From NCBI RefSeq assembly GCF_900163715.1, contig NZ_FWFF01000014.1:62001-126000 (forward strand): DNA of 64,000 nt, read 5' to 3'. Of the stretch, positions 27,077 to 36,339 are shown piece by piece; within the stretch, counting starts at the first letter, position 1; each line of letters opens with the position of its first letter. The notes below the pieces were generated by a model. It was not told the DNA's origin. It saw nothing but the letters and a program-made list of their open reading frames with translations, and did not search any database. Origin of the DNA: Brevibacterium yomogidense (GTDB lineage Bacteria; Actinomycetota; Actinomycetes; Actinomycetales; Brevibacteriaceae). A program made the position numbers and the translations under genes.

Positions 27077-27676
27077 GTGCGCGTCCTGGGCGTCGACCCC
27101 GGGCTCACCCGGCTGGGGCTGGGCGTGGTCGAGTCGGGCCGACCCACCCGGCCGGAGCTCATCGCAGTGGGGGTGGTCCGCACACCGTCGGACGAGTCCG
27201 TCGACGTGCGGCTGGGCCGCATCGCGGAATCCTTCGACAGCTGGATCGATGAGCATCGTCCCGACGTCGTCGCGGTGGAGCGCGTCTTCGCGCGCTCCGA
27301 CGTCTCCACGATCATCGGGACCGCGCAGGCCTCCGGGCTCACGATGGGTCTGGCCGCGCGGCGTGGGATCCCCGTCGCGATGCACACCCCGTCGGAGGTG
27401 AAGGCCGCTGTCACCGGCAGCGGACGCGCCGACAAGAAGCAGGTCACGCACATGGTGACCCGCATCCTCCGCCTGGACGCCCCGCCGAAGCCGGCGGACG
27501 CCGCGGACGCACTCGCACTCGCGATCACGCACCTGTGGCGCGGGGCGACCGCCGGAGCGTCGACGCCGGGGAAGAACAAGGACGTGCTGTCCCGCCGTGC
27601 CGCGGGCAGGCAGGGGTCCGGCCTCACGGCGGCCCAGGAGCAGTGGGCGCGGGCGCTGCGCGCGGCGGACTCGTGA
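27077..27676 (+). CDS. ruvC: Crossover junction endodeoxyribonuclease RuvC
   Basis: RuvC resolves Holliday junctions with RuvAB. The 199-residue product has the acidic active site: [10 protein letters not shown] (Asp7), VAVERVF (Glu near 68) and [13 protein letters not shown] short basic tail follows residue 165. GTG 27077 starts 3 bases after yebC. ruvA and ruvB follow behind a separate TAGACT promoter. Confidence 0.97.
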   Translation: MRVLGVDPGLTRLGLGVVESGRPTRPELIAVGVVRTPSDESVDVRLGRIAESFDSWIDEHRPDVVAVERVFARSDVSTIIGTAQASGLTMGLAARRGIPVAMHTPSEVKAAVTGSGRADKKQVTHMVTRILRLDAPPKPADAADALALAITHLWRGATAGASTPGKNKDVLSRRAAGRQGSGLTAAQEQWARALRAADS

Positions 27677-27693
27677 ACGCACTGCCGGGTCGC

Positions 27694-27699
27694 TAGACT
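27694..27699 (+). promoter_or_regulatory. -10 box for ruvAB
   Basis: TAGACT lies between ruvC and ruvA, about 62 bases before the ruvA start. It would allow ruvAB expression separately from yebC-ruvC. I do not see a clear LexA box. Confidence 0.5.
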
Positions 27700-27761
27700 G
27701 ACAATCGCACACGTGTTCGATAGCAGTCCCGCATCGACTGCACCCCAGGAGGAGAGCGCCG

Positions 27762-28358
27762 TTGATCGCGTACCTGTCCGGCACCGCACGCTCCGCAGCA
27801 GCGGACTCAGTCATCATCGTGTCCGGAGGCGTCGGAAGACTCGTCACCGTCACGCCCGCCCATGCAGCGCGATTGCGCGACGGGATGGAGGTCGACCTCC
27901 ACACGGAGCTCGTCGTCCGTGAGGACTCGCTCACCCTGTACGGCTTCGAGGCCGCAGACGAACGATCCGTGTTCCGCGTGCTCCTCACGGTCTCCGGAGT
28001 GGGCCCGAAGCTCGCGATGGCGGTGCTCGCCGTGCTCGGCGCCGACGGTCTGCGGTCTGCCGTCGCCTCCGAGGACCAGGCGGCGCTGACCACCGTTCCC
28101 GGGATCGGGAAGAAGGGCGCGGCGCGGATGCTCCTCGAACTCACCGGCAAGCTGCCCGCCGGCGGCATCGGACTGCCGGGAACCGCTGCGGCGCCGGCCG
28201 TCGCCCCGGGCGACCAGGTCGTGGACGCGCTCGTCGGACTGGGATGGAAGCAGACGCAGGCGGAGGATGCGGTCTCACAGGCGCGTGAGGCGACGCCGGA
28301 CGCCGCCGTCCCCGCACTGCTGCGCGATGCTCTGCGGACACTGGGCGGACGCCTGTGA
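27762..28358 (+). CDS. ruvA: Holliday junction branch migration protein RuvA
   Basis: RuvA binds four-way junctions and loads RuvB. The 198-residue product has the N-terminal OB domain (MIAYLSGTA), helix-hairpin-helix motifs ([12 protein letters not shown] and [15 protein letters not shown]) and the C-terminal RuvB-binding domain ([16 protein letters not shown]). The start is TTG 27762 behind an excellent AGGAGGAG site. It overlaps ruvB by 4 bases (GTGA). Confidence 0.97.
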   Translation: MIAYLSGTARSAAADSVIIVSGGVGRLVTVTPAHAARLRDGMEVDLHTELVVREDSLTLYGFEAADERSVFRVLLTVSGVGPKLAMAVLAVLGADGLRSAVASEDQAALTTVPGIGKKGAARMLLELTGKLPAGGIGLPGTAAAPAVAPGDQVVDALVGLGWKQTQAEDAVSQAREATPDAAVPALLRDALRTLGGRL

Positions 28359-29434
28359 CGGACCACTCCTACGAAGTCGACTTCGACGACGACGGACCCA
28401 CGGGCGCGGAGCAGGAACGGCTGACCCGCAGCGGAGCGGGCGACCCCGAACGCGCGGCGGAGGCCGCGCTGCGTCCGCGCGGACTGGACGACTTCGTCGG
28501 TCAGCCGCAGGTCCGCGAACAGCTCTCTCTCGTCCTCGATGCCGCTCTGGCGCGGGGCCGCGCCCCGGATCATGTGCTGCTGTCGGGCCCGCCCGGCCTC
28601 GGCAAGACGACGCTCGCGATGATCATCGCGCATGAGATCGACAAGCCGCTCCGGGTCACCTCGGGGCCGGCGATCCAGCATGCGGGCGACCTCGCGGCGA
28701 TCCTCTCGTCCCTGGAGGAGGGGGAGGTGCTCTTCGTCGACGAGATCCACCGGATGTCGCGTGCGGCGGAGGAGATGCTCTACGTCGCGATGGAGGACTT
28801 CCGCGTCGACGTGATAGTCGGGAAGGGCCCGGGGGCCACCGCGATCCCGCTGGATCTGCCGTCCTTCACACTGGTCGGGGCGACGACCCGCTCGGGCCTC
28901 CTGCCCGCACCGCTGCGCGACCGCTTCGGCTTCACGGGCCACCTCGACTTCTACTCCACGGAGGACCTGCACCGGGTGCTGGTCCGGTCCGCGGGGAAGC
29001 TGGACATCGCCGCGGACTCCGCGGGCCTCCATGAGATCGCATCCCGTTCGCGCGGCACACCGCGCATCGCGAATCGCCTCCTGCGACGCGTGCGCGACTG
29101 GGCGCAGGTGCGGGGCGACGGCACGATCCACGAAGATGCCGCGCGCGCCGCGCTGCGCGTCTACGAGGTGGACGAACTGGGGCTCGATCGGCTCGACCGG
29201 TCCGTGCTCCAGGCCCTCTGCCATCGGTTCCGGGGAGGTCCCGTCGGCCTCAGCACCCTGGCCGTGTCCGTGGCAGAGGAGGCGGAGACCGTCGAAGAGG
29301 TCGCAGAGCCGTTCCTCGTCCGGGAGGGGCTCATCACCCGGACCCCGCGCGGGCGCATCGTGACGGATGCAGGCTGGCGCCACCTCGGCTACGAGCCGCC
29401 CGAAGCACCCGTGACGAGCAGTCGAGTGCCCTGA
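28355..29434 (+). CDS. ruvB: Holliday junction branch migration ATPase RuvB
   Basis: RuvB is the hexameric AAA+ motor that drives branch migration. The 359-residue product has Walker [10 protein letters not shown], Walker B LFVDEIHR, the arginine-finger region APLRDRFG and a C-terminal winged helix ([13 protein letters not shown]). About 20 acidic extra residues precede the core. GTG 28355 overlaps the ruvA stop, so expression is translationally coupled. Confidence 0.98.
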   Translation: MTDHSYEVDFDDDGPTGAEQERLTRSGAGDPERAAEAALRPRGLDDFVGQPQVREQLSLVLDAALARGRAPDHVLLSGPPGLGKTTLAMIIAHEIDKPLRVTSGPAIQHAGDLAAILSSLEEGEVLFVDEIHRMSRAAEEMLYVAMEDFRVDVIVGKGPGATAIPLDLPSFTLVGATTRSGLLPAPLRDRFGFTGHLDFYSTEDLHRVLVRSAGKLDIAADSAGLHEIASRSRGTPRIANRLLRRVRDWAQVRGDGTIHEDAARAALRVYEVDELGLDRLDRSVLQALCHRFRGGPVGLSTLAVSVAEEAETVEEVAEPFLVREGLITRTPRGRIVTDAGWRHLGYEPPEAPVTSSRVP

Positions 29435-29458
29435 TGTGAGAGACTCGTGCGGTCGCAC

Positions 29459-29464
29459 TAGACT
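29459..29464 (+). promoter_or_regulatory. -10 box for the yajC-secD-secF genes
   Basis: TAGACT lies between ruvB and yajC, about 48 bases before the yajC ATG. It would drive yajC, secD and secF as a unit. Confidence 0.5.
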
Positions 29465-29511
29465 GGTATGCGGTCTTCTCGACACCTCTTACGAAAGGCG
29501 GCTCCCGCCCC

Positions 29512-30090
29512 ATGGAAATGATCCTGATCCTCGGATTCGGCGCACTGCTCATCTTCTTCATGATGAACTCGCGCAAGAAGCAGCGCCAGCAGCAGGAGAA
29601 GCTGTCCTCCGGACTCGTCGCCGGCGCGCGGGTCATGACCACGTTCGGTGTGTTCGGCACGGTCGTCGACGTCCTGCCGGAGGAGAACAAGGTGATCATC
29701 GAGGCGGGCCCCGGCACTGTCCTCACCGTCCACCGCCAGGCCATCGGCCAGATCGACGAGCCCGTCGACGCGGGTCTGCACGGCGCCGGCGCGGCGGGCG
29801 CGGACTCCGACCGGGTCGATGCGGACCTCGGTGACACGCAGATCCCGGACGATCTCTCCTCCCTCACCCCCGCCGATGGCGACGCCGAGCGCGGCGCGGC
29901 GGCGGACCGCAGCGACGCAGAGGCCGAGGCGGATGTCGACCGCCCGGATGTCGACTCTCAGGATGTCGACCGCCAGGCGGACGCGGACGGTGCGCGCGCA
30001 GATGCGGCCGACGACTCCTCACGCGAGACCACCGACACCGATCATGCGGACGACGTCGACGACGTGGACTCCGACGGCGACCGCCGCTGA
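29512..30090 (+). CDS. yajC: Preprotein translocase subunit YajC with long acidic tail
   Basis: YajC joins the SecDF complex in the membrane. The 192-residue product has one N-terminal membrane helix (MILILGFGALLIFFMM region), a basic KKQRQQQEK stretch and the conserved VMTTFGVFGTVVDV and VLTVHRQAIGQI core, ending by about residue 85. The remaining 105 residues are Asp/Ala/Glu-rich with repeated DVD units and are likely disordered; typical YajC is 90-130 residues. secD follows after 33 bases. Confidence 0.95.
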   Translation: MEMILILGFGALLIFFMMNSRKKQRQQQEKLSSGLVAGARVMTTFGVFGTVVDVLPEENKVIIEAGPGTVLTVHRQAIGQIDEPVDAGLHGAGAAGADSDRVDADLGDTQIPDDLSSLTPADGDAERGAAADRSDAEAEADVDRPDVDSQDVDRQADADGARADAADDSSRETTDTDHADDVDDVDSDGDRR

Positions 30091-30123
30091 TCCGCACACC
30101 CTCCCCCTCCCGAAAGCGATAAC

Positions 30124-32154
30124 GTGGCCGCACCCTCGAACAAACCGCGCCCGGTCCTGTCCTTCGTCTGGCTGGGCGTCGTCACCGTGGCACTCATCGT
30201 GCTCATCGGCGCCGGCGCGATCTGGTCGAGCGCGACCTGGGCGCCCAAGCTCGCTCTCGACCTCGAGGGCGGCACGTCGATCATCCTGGAGCCCCAGGTC
30301 GACGAGGACACTGAGATCTCGCAGGAGCAGCTGGAGCAGGCCGTCGCCATCATCCGCCAGCGCGTCGACTCCACCGGCGTGTCGGAAGCGGAGATCACGA
30401 CGCAGGGCGACCGCAACATCATCGTCAACCTCCCCGGCAATCCGGACGAGGAGACGCGCAACCTCGTGAGGTCGTCCGCGCAGCTCGCGTTCCGGCGCGT
30501 CGCGTTCGTCGGCGCACCCGAGGCCGTCGATCAGCAGCAGCAGGAGGAGCCCGCTCCGGAGGAGACGGAGGATCCCGCCGCTGACTTGAGCGATGAGGAT
30601 CGTGAGCGACTCGAGGAGCTGCTGGGTGACGAGGGTGCTGCGGAGGGCAGTGCCGAGGACGTGCCCCAGGGCGGCGGCGCAGTCACTCCCGGAGCGCAGA
30701 CGTCACCGCAGGCGGCGGCTGCCGCTGAGGAGGCCCCCGCTGAGGAGGCCCCCGCTGAGGAGGCTCCGGCCGAAGGAGCCGCGACTGAGGAGGCTCCGGC
30801 CGACGGCGAAGCGGGCGGCACCGTTCCGCGCTTCGACCCGCAGGCCGACATGTCGTGGGCGGACGACGAGATCATGACGGAGTTCGCAGAGCTCGACTGC
30901 ACGGACCCGGAGAATCGCACGGGCGGGACGACAGCCGACGCGGATGAGATGTTCGTGTCTTGCGCCCAGGACGGCAGCGCGAAGTACATCCTGGGACCCG
31001 TCGAACTGGACGGCTCCCACGTGGCCGACGCGGACTTCGGCTTCGAGACCTCCTCCACCGGCACCCAGACCAACCGCGTGGCGGTCACGCTCGAGTTCGA
31101 CAGCGTCGGACGCGAGGTGTTCGGCCAGATCACCACTGCGATCACCGGCCAGCAGCAGCCGTACGACCAGTTCGCGATCGTGCTGGACGGCCTGGTCCTG
31201 TCCGCGCCGCAGTCGCAGACGCCCGTGACGGACGGCAACGCGCAGATCACCGGTGACTTCACCATGGAGGAGGGCGAGACACTCGCCAACCAGCTGAAGA
31301 ACGGCGCACTGCCGATCAGCTTCCAGGTCCAGAGCGAGCAGCAGATCTCGCCGACCCTGGGCTCCGACTATCTGGCGAGCGGCATCCTGGCCGGACTGAT
31401 CGGCCTGGGACTCGTCGTCGTGTACTCGCTCGTGCAGTACCGCGTGCTCGGCACGGTGACCGTCTCGAGCCTCGCGGTCGCGGGTGTGCTCACGTATCTG
31501 CTCCTGCTGCTGGTCACATGGCGGTACGGCTATCGCCTCTCCCTTGCGGGCGTGGCCGGCCTCATCGTCGGCATCGGCGCGGCGGCGGACTCGTTCATCG
31601 TGTACTTCGAGCGCATCAGGGACGAGCTGCGCAGCGGTCGCAAGCTGACGTCCGCGGTGGAGATCGGCTGGGACCGGGCGAAGCGGACGATCTTCGCGTC
31701 CAAGGCGGTGAACCTGCTCGCCGCGGTGATCCTCTACCTGCTCGCGGTCGGCAGCGTGCGCGGCTTCGCGTTCACCCTGGGCCTCACCGTGATCGTCGAC
31801 CTGCTCGTGACCGTGCTGTTCACGCACCCGATGATGCAGCTCCTCGCACGAACACGCTTCTTCGGCGACGGCCATCCGATGTCCGGCATGGATCCGCGCC
31901 AGCTGGGGGTCACCCAGGCCGCCTACCGCGGTGCGCTCAACATCGACCTCGATCGTGCGAAGCGCGAGGGGACGAAGAAGGGCTCCTTCAAGGAGGCCAA
32001 GCGCCGGCAGAAGGACGTCGACAGACGTGAGGAGAGGGCAGGCGCAGGTCTGAGCCTCGCGGAGAGGAAGGCCCGCGCGCAGCGAGACGCGGAGGAATCC
32101 GGCGACGCAGTGAGCGCGGTCGGAACCGACGAACAGACAGGAGACGCGCGATGA
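30124..32154 (+). CDS. secD: Protein translocase subunit SecD
   Basis: SecD uses the proton gradient to help pull preproteins across the membrane. The 676-residue product has an N-terminal membrane helix, the DLEGGTSIILEP segment, a periplasmic P1 region and five more C-terminal membrane helices of the RND type (GTVTVSSLAVAGVLTYL, AADSFIVYFERIRDE). Residues about 135-235 are an Ala/Glu/Pro-rich insertion that includes several tandem PAEEA units. A basic tail of about 70 residues ends the protein. GTG 30124 is the start; secF overlaps by 4 bases. Confidence 0.96.
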   Translation: MAAPSNKPRPVLSFVWLGVVTVALIVLIGAGAIWSSATWAPKLALDLEGGTSIILEPQVDEDTEISQEQLEQAVAIIRQRVDSTGVSEAEITTQGDRNIIVNLPGNPDEETRNLVRSSAQLAFRRVAFVGAPEAVDQQQQEEPAPEETEDPAADLSDEDRERLEELLGDEGAAEGSAEDVPQGGGAVTPGAQTSPQAAAAAEEAPAEEAPAEEAPAEGAATEEAPADGEAGGTVPRFDPQADMSWADDEIMTEFAELDCTDPENRTGGTTADADEMFVSCAQDGSAKYILGPVELDGSHVADADFGFETSSTGTQTNRVAVTLEFDSVGREVFGQITTAITGQQQPYDQFAIVLDGLVLSAPQSQTPVTDGNAQITGDFTMEEGETLANQLKNGALPISFQVQSEQQISPTLGSDYLASGILAGLIGLGLVVVYSLVQYRVLGTVTVSSLAVAGVLTYLLLLLVTWRYGYRLSLAGVAGLIVGIGAAADSFIVYFERIRDELRSGRKLTSAVEIGWDRAKRTIFASKAVNLLAAVILYLLAVGSVRGFAFTLGLTVIVDLLVTVLFTHPMMQLLARTRFFGDGHPMSGMDPRQLGVTQAAYRGALNIDLDRAKREGTKKGSFKEAKRRQKDVDRREERAGAGLSLAERKARAQRDAEESGDAVSAVGTDEQTGDAR

Positions 32155-33185
32155 GGAAGTTCCTGTCGTGGGGCAACGACCTGCACAGCGGGCGCACGTC
32201 GATCCCCTTCGTGGGCAGGGCGAAGCTGTGGCTGACCATCGCCGCGGCCCTGGGACTCGTGTCCATCGCCATCCCGCTGATCTTCGGCTTCAACCTGGGC
32301 ATCGCGTTCAAGGGCGGCTCGGAGTTCAAGGTCGACAACGTGTCCTCCTCGGAGACCCAGGTCGCCGAGCAGGCAGTCACGTCCGTCCTGGGCGATGTGG
32401 GAACGAATGTCGTCCCGACGTCGGACACGTCCGTGGACGTGACGACCGAGCAGCTGACCGACCCGCAGATGCAGGAGGTGCGCGACGCGCTCGTGAGCGC
32501 CTACTCCATCGATGCGGAGGACGTCACCTCGAACTTCGTCGGCCCGGAGTGGGGACAGGACGTCACGGACAAGATGGTCCGTGCGCTCGTGATCTTCCTG
32601 GGTCTCGCGATGATCTTCATGGCGATCTACTTCCGGACGTGGAAGATGTCCCTGGCCGCGATCATCGGCCTCGTCGCCGTCATGGTGGTGACGGTCGGCA
32701 TCTACTCCGCGACGGGCTTCGAGATCACGCCGGAGGCCATCATCGGCTTCCTCACGGTGCTGAGCTTCTCGCTCTATGACACGGTCGTGGTGTTCGACAA
32801 GATCAGGGAGAACACCAAGGACTTCGAGGACAACGTCCACATGAAGTTCTCCGAACTGGTGAACCTGGGCGTCAACCAGACCACCGTGCGCTCGATCAAC
32901 ACATCCGTCATCGCGGTGCTGCCGATCGCGGCGATCCTCTTCATCGGCGTGTTCCTCCTCGGTGCGGGCACGCTGACGGACATCTCTCTGTCCCTGTTCG
33001 TGGGCACGATCGTCGCCGCGCTGTCCACACTGTTCGTCGCCTCGCCCCTCTACGGACTGCTGCGCAGCCGTGAGCCCGCGGTGCGCGCGCAGGAGGCGGC
33101 GGTCGACGAGCGGCGCCGTGAGAAGAACCTGCCGGACCGCGCGCCCGTGCTGGGCGACGAGGTGCCCGTCAGCGCCGGACTCTGA
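32151..33185 (+). CDS. secF: Protein translocase subunit SecF
   Basis: SecF pairs with SecD. The 344-residue product has six membrane helices, the FKGGSEFKV segment near the start, a short periplasmic loop and the family motif LSFSLYDTVVVFDKIRENT followed by NQTTVRSINTS. The ATG lies within the secD stop. Many actinobacteria carry apt between secF and rel; here the gap to rel is only 139 bases and has no gene. Confidence 0.97.
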   Translation: MRKFLSWGNDLHSGRTSIPFVGRAKLWLTIAAALGLVSIAIPLIFGFNLGIAFKGGSEFKVDNVSSSETQVAEQAVTSVLGDVGTNVVPTSDTSVDVTTEQLTDPQMQEVRDALVSAYSIDAEDVTSNFVGPEWGQDVTDKMVRALVIFLGLAMIFMAIYFRTWKMSLAAIIGLVAVMVVTVGIYSATGFEITPEAIIGFLTVLSFSLYDTVVVFDKIRENTKDFEDNVHMKFSELVNLGVNQTTVRSINTSVIAVLPIAAILFIGVFLLGAGTLTDISLSLFVGTIVAALSTLFVASPLYGLLRSREPAVRAQEAAVDERRREKNLPDRAPVLGDEVPVSAGL

Positions 33186-33324
33186 GCGCCCGTCTCCGGG
33201 CAGGTCCCTCTCAGCAGCCGATGCTGACCGCCGATCGCTGAGCCTGTCTGACGGGTTCCGCGCGGATCTGCCCGTACCATGGGCTCACGGCGGGAACGGA
33301 CCGCCGGACTGAAGGGAGGCCCGC

Positions 33325-35607
33325 GTGGCACACGTCGACGAGACCGCCGGTTCGAAGCGGCGCGGACTGGGTCGCCTCGCGTTCTGGACCGCTCGCGCCC
33401 AGCAGGACCCGGCGCGGCCCAAGGCGCTCGGCCCTCTCCTGCAGGCACTCGAGGTCAATCACCCGCGCAGTGACACGGGTCTCGTCCTGCGCGCGTATCG
33501 GGTGGCGGAGCGGGCGCACTCGGGCCAGTCCCGCAAGAGCGGCGATCCCTACATCACCCACCCCGTCGCGGTCGCGACGATCCTGGCGGAGATCGGGATG
33601 ACGTCGACGACGCTGGCGGCAGCGCTGCTCCACGACACCGTGGAGGACACGGACTACTCGCTCGATCAGCTCCGGGAGGACTTCGGCGAAGAGATCGCCG
33701 TCATGGTCGACGGGGTGACCAAGCTCGACAAGATCGAATACGGCGAAGCCGCTCAGTCCGAGACGGTCCGGAAGATGATCGTCGCGATGAGCCGCGACAT
33801 CCGCGTGCTCGTCATCAAGCTGTCCGACCGTCTGCACAATGCGCGGACCTGGAAGTACGTCCCGGCCTCCTCCAGTGGGAAGAAGGCCAAGGAGACGCTG
33901 GAGATCTTCGCCCCGCTCGCACACCGGCTGGGCATGAACACCATCAAGTGGGAGCTCGAGGACCTGTCCTTCCAGGTGCTCTACCCCAAGGTGTACGAGG
34001 AGATCGTCCGCCTCGTCGCAGAGCGCGCCCCCGAACGCGAGAAGTACCTCGGGATCGTCTCCAAGGAGCTCGGCGACGAACTCGTCGCGTCGAGCATCGA
34101 CGGCTCGATCTCCGGACGTCCGAAGCACTACTACTCGATCTACCAGAAGATGGTGGTCCGCGGCCACGAGTTCGCGGACATCTACGACCTCGTGGGCGTG
34201 CGGGTCCTCGTGGAGACGGTGCGCGAGTGCTATGCGGTGCTCGGGATCGTCCACGCGCGCTGGTCGCCGGTGGCGGGCCGCTTCAAGGACTACATCGCGA
34301 TGCCGAAGTTCAACATGTACCAGAGCCTGCACACGACCGTCATCGGACCGTACGGCCGCCCGGTCGAGATCCAAATCCGCACGCGCGAGATGCACCGGCG
34401 CGCGGAGTTCGGCGTGGCCGCCCACTGGAAGTACAAGGACCGGGGCGGCGCCAGGGTCGGCGGGCGCACGGCGACGGTGGGGGATACGGGCAGCGTCGAC
34501 GACGTGGCCTGGCTGCGGCAGCTCCTCGACTGGCAGAAGGAGGTGTCCGACCCGGAGGAGTTCCTGGACGGTCTCCGCTACGAGGTGAACTCCCAGGAGG
34601 TCTACGCCTTCACACCGAAGGGCGACATCATGGCGCTGCCCGCAGGTTCCACGACGGTGGACTTCGCGTACGCGGTGCACACCGAGGTGGGCCACCGCAC
34701 CATGGGGGCTCGTGTGAACGGCCGCCTCGTCGCGCTCGAATCGGAGCTGTCGAACGGCGACGTCGTCGAGGTCTTCACGTCGAAGGACGAGACCGCCGGT
34801 CCCAGTCGAGACTGGCTCTCCTTCGTGCAGTCGCCCCGTGCGCGCAGCAAGATCCGGCAGTGGTTCAGCAAGGAGCGCCGTGAGGAGGCGATCGAGAACG
34901 GTCGGCAGCAGCTGGCGCGAGCGATGCGTCGCCACCAGCTGTCCGCGGAACGGCTCATGTCCGCGGAAGGCCTCCTCAAGGTCGCGGAGGAGCTGCGGCT
35001 GGCAGACGTGTCCGCGGTCTACGCGGCGATCGGCAACGGCACGACGTCCGCAGCGCACGTCGTCGACCTGCTCGCGAAGGCCACGGGGGCGGAGGACGAG
35101 CAGCCCGTCGTACTCGGTCCCACGAACCGGACCGGGCGTTCGAGTGGACACCATTCGACGTCCGAGGGAGTGCGGGTCAAGGGGTCGGAGGGACTCCTCA
35201 TCAAGCTCGCCCGCTGCTGCACACCGGTCCCCGGTGACTCGATCGTGGGATTCGTCACCCGCGGCGCCGGAGTCTCCGTCCACCGTGACGACTGCTCGAA
35301 CCTCGAGCAGATGCGCACCCAGCCGGAGCGCTTCGTCGAGGTGGAGTGGACCGGTCGGACACGGGGCCTCTACCTCGTGAACATCCAGGTCGAGGCACTC
35401 GACCGATCCGGGCTGCTGTCCGACATCACCCGTGTGCTGTCCGAGCTCCACGTGAACATCCTGTCCGCCTCCGTCGCGACGTCGCGGGCGCGCGTGGCGC
35501 AGTCGCGCTTCGTCTTCGAGCTGGGCGACGGCACCCATCTGGACAACGTGCTGGCCGCGGTCCGGCGCATCGAGGGCGTCTTCGACGCCTACCGGGTGAG
35601 CGTCTGA
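33325..35607 (+). CDS. relA: Bifunctional (p)ppGpp synthetase/hydrolase Rel
   Basis: This enzyme makes and degrades the alarmone (p)ppGpp. The 760-residue product has an intact HD hydrolase site (LLHDTVEDT near residue 103), a synthetase domain (RFKDYIAMPKFNMYQSLHT and VEIQIRT), a TGS domain (VYAFTPKGDIMALP), a Cys-containing helical/zinc-finger region (LARCCTPVPGDSI) and a C-terminal ACT domain. Both activities appear functional. GTG 33325 follows GAAGGGAGG; a TACCAT -10 candidate lies at 33274-33279. The last 19 bases overlap the convergent downstream gene. Confidence 0.97.
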   Translation: MAHVDETAGSKRRGLGRLAFWTARAQQDPARPKALGPLLQALEVNHPRSDTGLVLRAYRVAERAHSGQSRKSGDPYITHPVAVATILAEIGMTSTTLAAALLHDTVEDTDYSLDQLREDFGEEIAVMVDGVTKLDKIEYGEAAQSETVRKMIVAMSRDIRVLVIKLSDRLHNARTWKYVPASSSGKKAKETLEIFAPLAHRLGMNTIKWELEDLSFQVLYPKVYEEIVRLVAERAPEREKYLGIVSKELGDELVASSIDGSISGRPKHYYSIYQKMVVRGHEFADIYDLVGVRVLVETVRECYAVLGIVHARWSPVAGRFKDYIAMPKFNMYQSLHTTVIGPYGRPVEIQIRTREMHRRAEFGVAAHWKYKDRGGARVGGRTATVGDTGSVDDVAWLRQLLDWQKEVSDPEEFLDGLRYEVNSQEVYAFTPKGDIMALPAGSTTVDFAYAVHTEVGHRTMGARVNGRLVALESELSNGDVVEVFTSKDETAGPSRDWLSFVQSPRARSKIRQWFSKERREEAIENGRQQLARAMRRHQLSAERLMSAEGLLKVAEELRLADVSAVYAAIGNGTTSAAHVVDLLAKATGAEDEQPVVLGPTNRTGRSSGHHSTSEGVRVKGSEGLLIKLARCCTPVPGDSIVGFVTRGAGVSVHRDDCSNLEQMRTQPERFVEVEWTGRTRGLYLVNIQVEALDRSGLLSDITRVLSELHVNILSASVATSRARVAQSRFVFELGDGTHLDNVLAAVRRIEGVFDAYRVSV

Positions 35608-36170
35608 GCGTCGGCGGCCCCTCGCCGGACTGCGGCGAAGGCGAGCGCACGAGTCCGCGCGATGAACGGCCGTCGCTCGATCGTCTCCAGCCACGCGAGG
35701 AATGCGTGGCGGTCCGCATCGGGCACACGGGCGAACGCCGCGCGGGCGGCGCGCAGCGGATCCGCGACCGTGGCCGTCGTGTCCCGGAGGAGGTCGAAGA
35801 GGGTCCGCTCCGGCGAGGTCACCCAGGTCCCTGACACATCCACCCGCTCGGACGGCGGCACGTCGCGTTCGTAGACGGTCCAGCCGACACCCGTCGCGCG
35901 CATGCGGCGCCGTGCGAGCGTCGTGTACTCATCGAGCGCGGGTGCCCGCCCCGTCGCGGATCCCCACCAGATCCAGTGCGCGGTCCTGTGGGAGAGCGCC
36001 AGGCTGGGCCGCGGGGGGTCTCCCAGGGCAGTCGTGCGCAGCAGGGGGTCGGCGACGGTCCCGCGGGGGATCCACACGTCGTGGGTGAGCCGTTGGAGCA
36101 GGCCGTCGTATTCGAGTGCGAGCAGCCCTGTGAGGGGGAGCGGCGCATCGAGACGGTGGAACCCGGTCAT
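35589..36170 (-). CDS. Hypothetical protein, weakly AbiEi-like
   Basis: I do not firmly recognise this 193-residue protein. Parts such as WIPRGTVADPLL, HWIWWG and TWVTSPERTLFDLLRD recall actinobacterial proteins annotated as AbiEi-like (type IV antitoxin) or DUF559-associated, but there is no N-terminal helix-turn-helix and no AbiEii-type toxin gene nearby. The C-terminal 60 residues are Ala/Arg-rich. Codon use is like that of its neighbours. The ATG has only a weak ribosome-binding site. It overlaps the end of rel on the opposite strand by 19 bases. The 169 bases upstream hold nothing that I recognise. Confidence 0.65.
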   Translation of the reverse strand: MTGFHRLDAPLPLTGLLALEYDGLLQRLTHDVWIPRGTVADPLLRTTALGDPPRPSLALSHRTAHWIWWGSATGRAPALDEYTTLARRRMRATGVGWTVYERDVPPSERVDVSGTWVTSPERTLFDLLRDTTATVADPLRAARAAFARVPDADRHAFLAWLETIERRPFIARTRALAFAAVRRGAADAQTLTR

Positions 36171-36339
36171 GGAGCCACTCTGGTGTCACGGGGCCGCTGC
36201 CGCAAGGGGATCGGCCGACCTGTGGATGACGGTCACCTCGCAGGTGCGTGGTGTAACCGTCAGTGGCACGACCGCCCGTGGCGCGACCGGCAGCCGTCCG
36301 ATCCCCACATACCGCCCAGGATCAGGGGGCAGAGCGGGA

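Noticed and set aside
26270-29485. Minus-strand open frame of 1071 codons across yebC and ruvCAB
   Set aside because: It is antisense to four clear genes, has no family motif and is rich in His, Arg and Gly, the usual result of high-GC codon use on the other strand. The same applies to long frames at 59172-61820, 46932-49394 and 20720-22738 on the minus strand.
33188-33201. Terminator after secF
   Set aside because: GCCCG/CGGGC gives only a 5-bp stem with a 4-base loop and no U-tract, too weak to report as a terminator.
36171-36339. Gene or element between the AbiEi-like and DUF349 genes
   Set aside because: No frame has coding character and no strong hairpin is visible in these 169 bases. 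It may hold the promoter of the AbiEi-like gene, but no clear -10 box was found.
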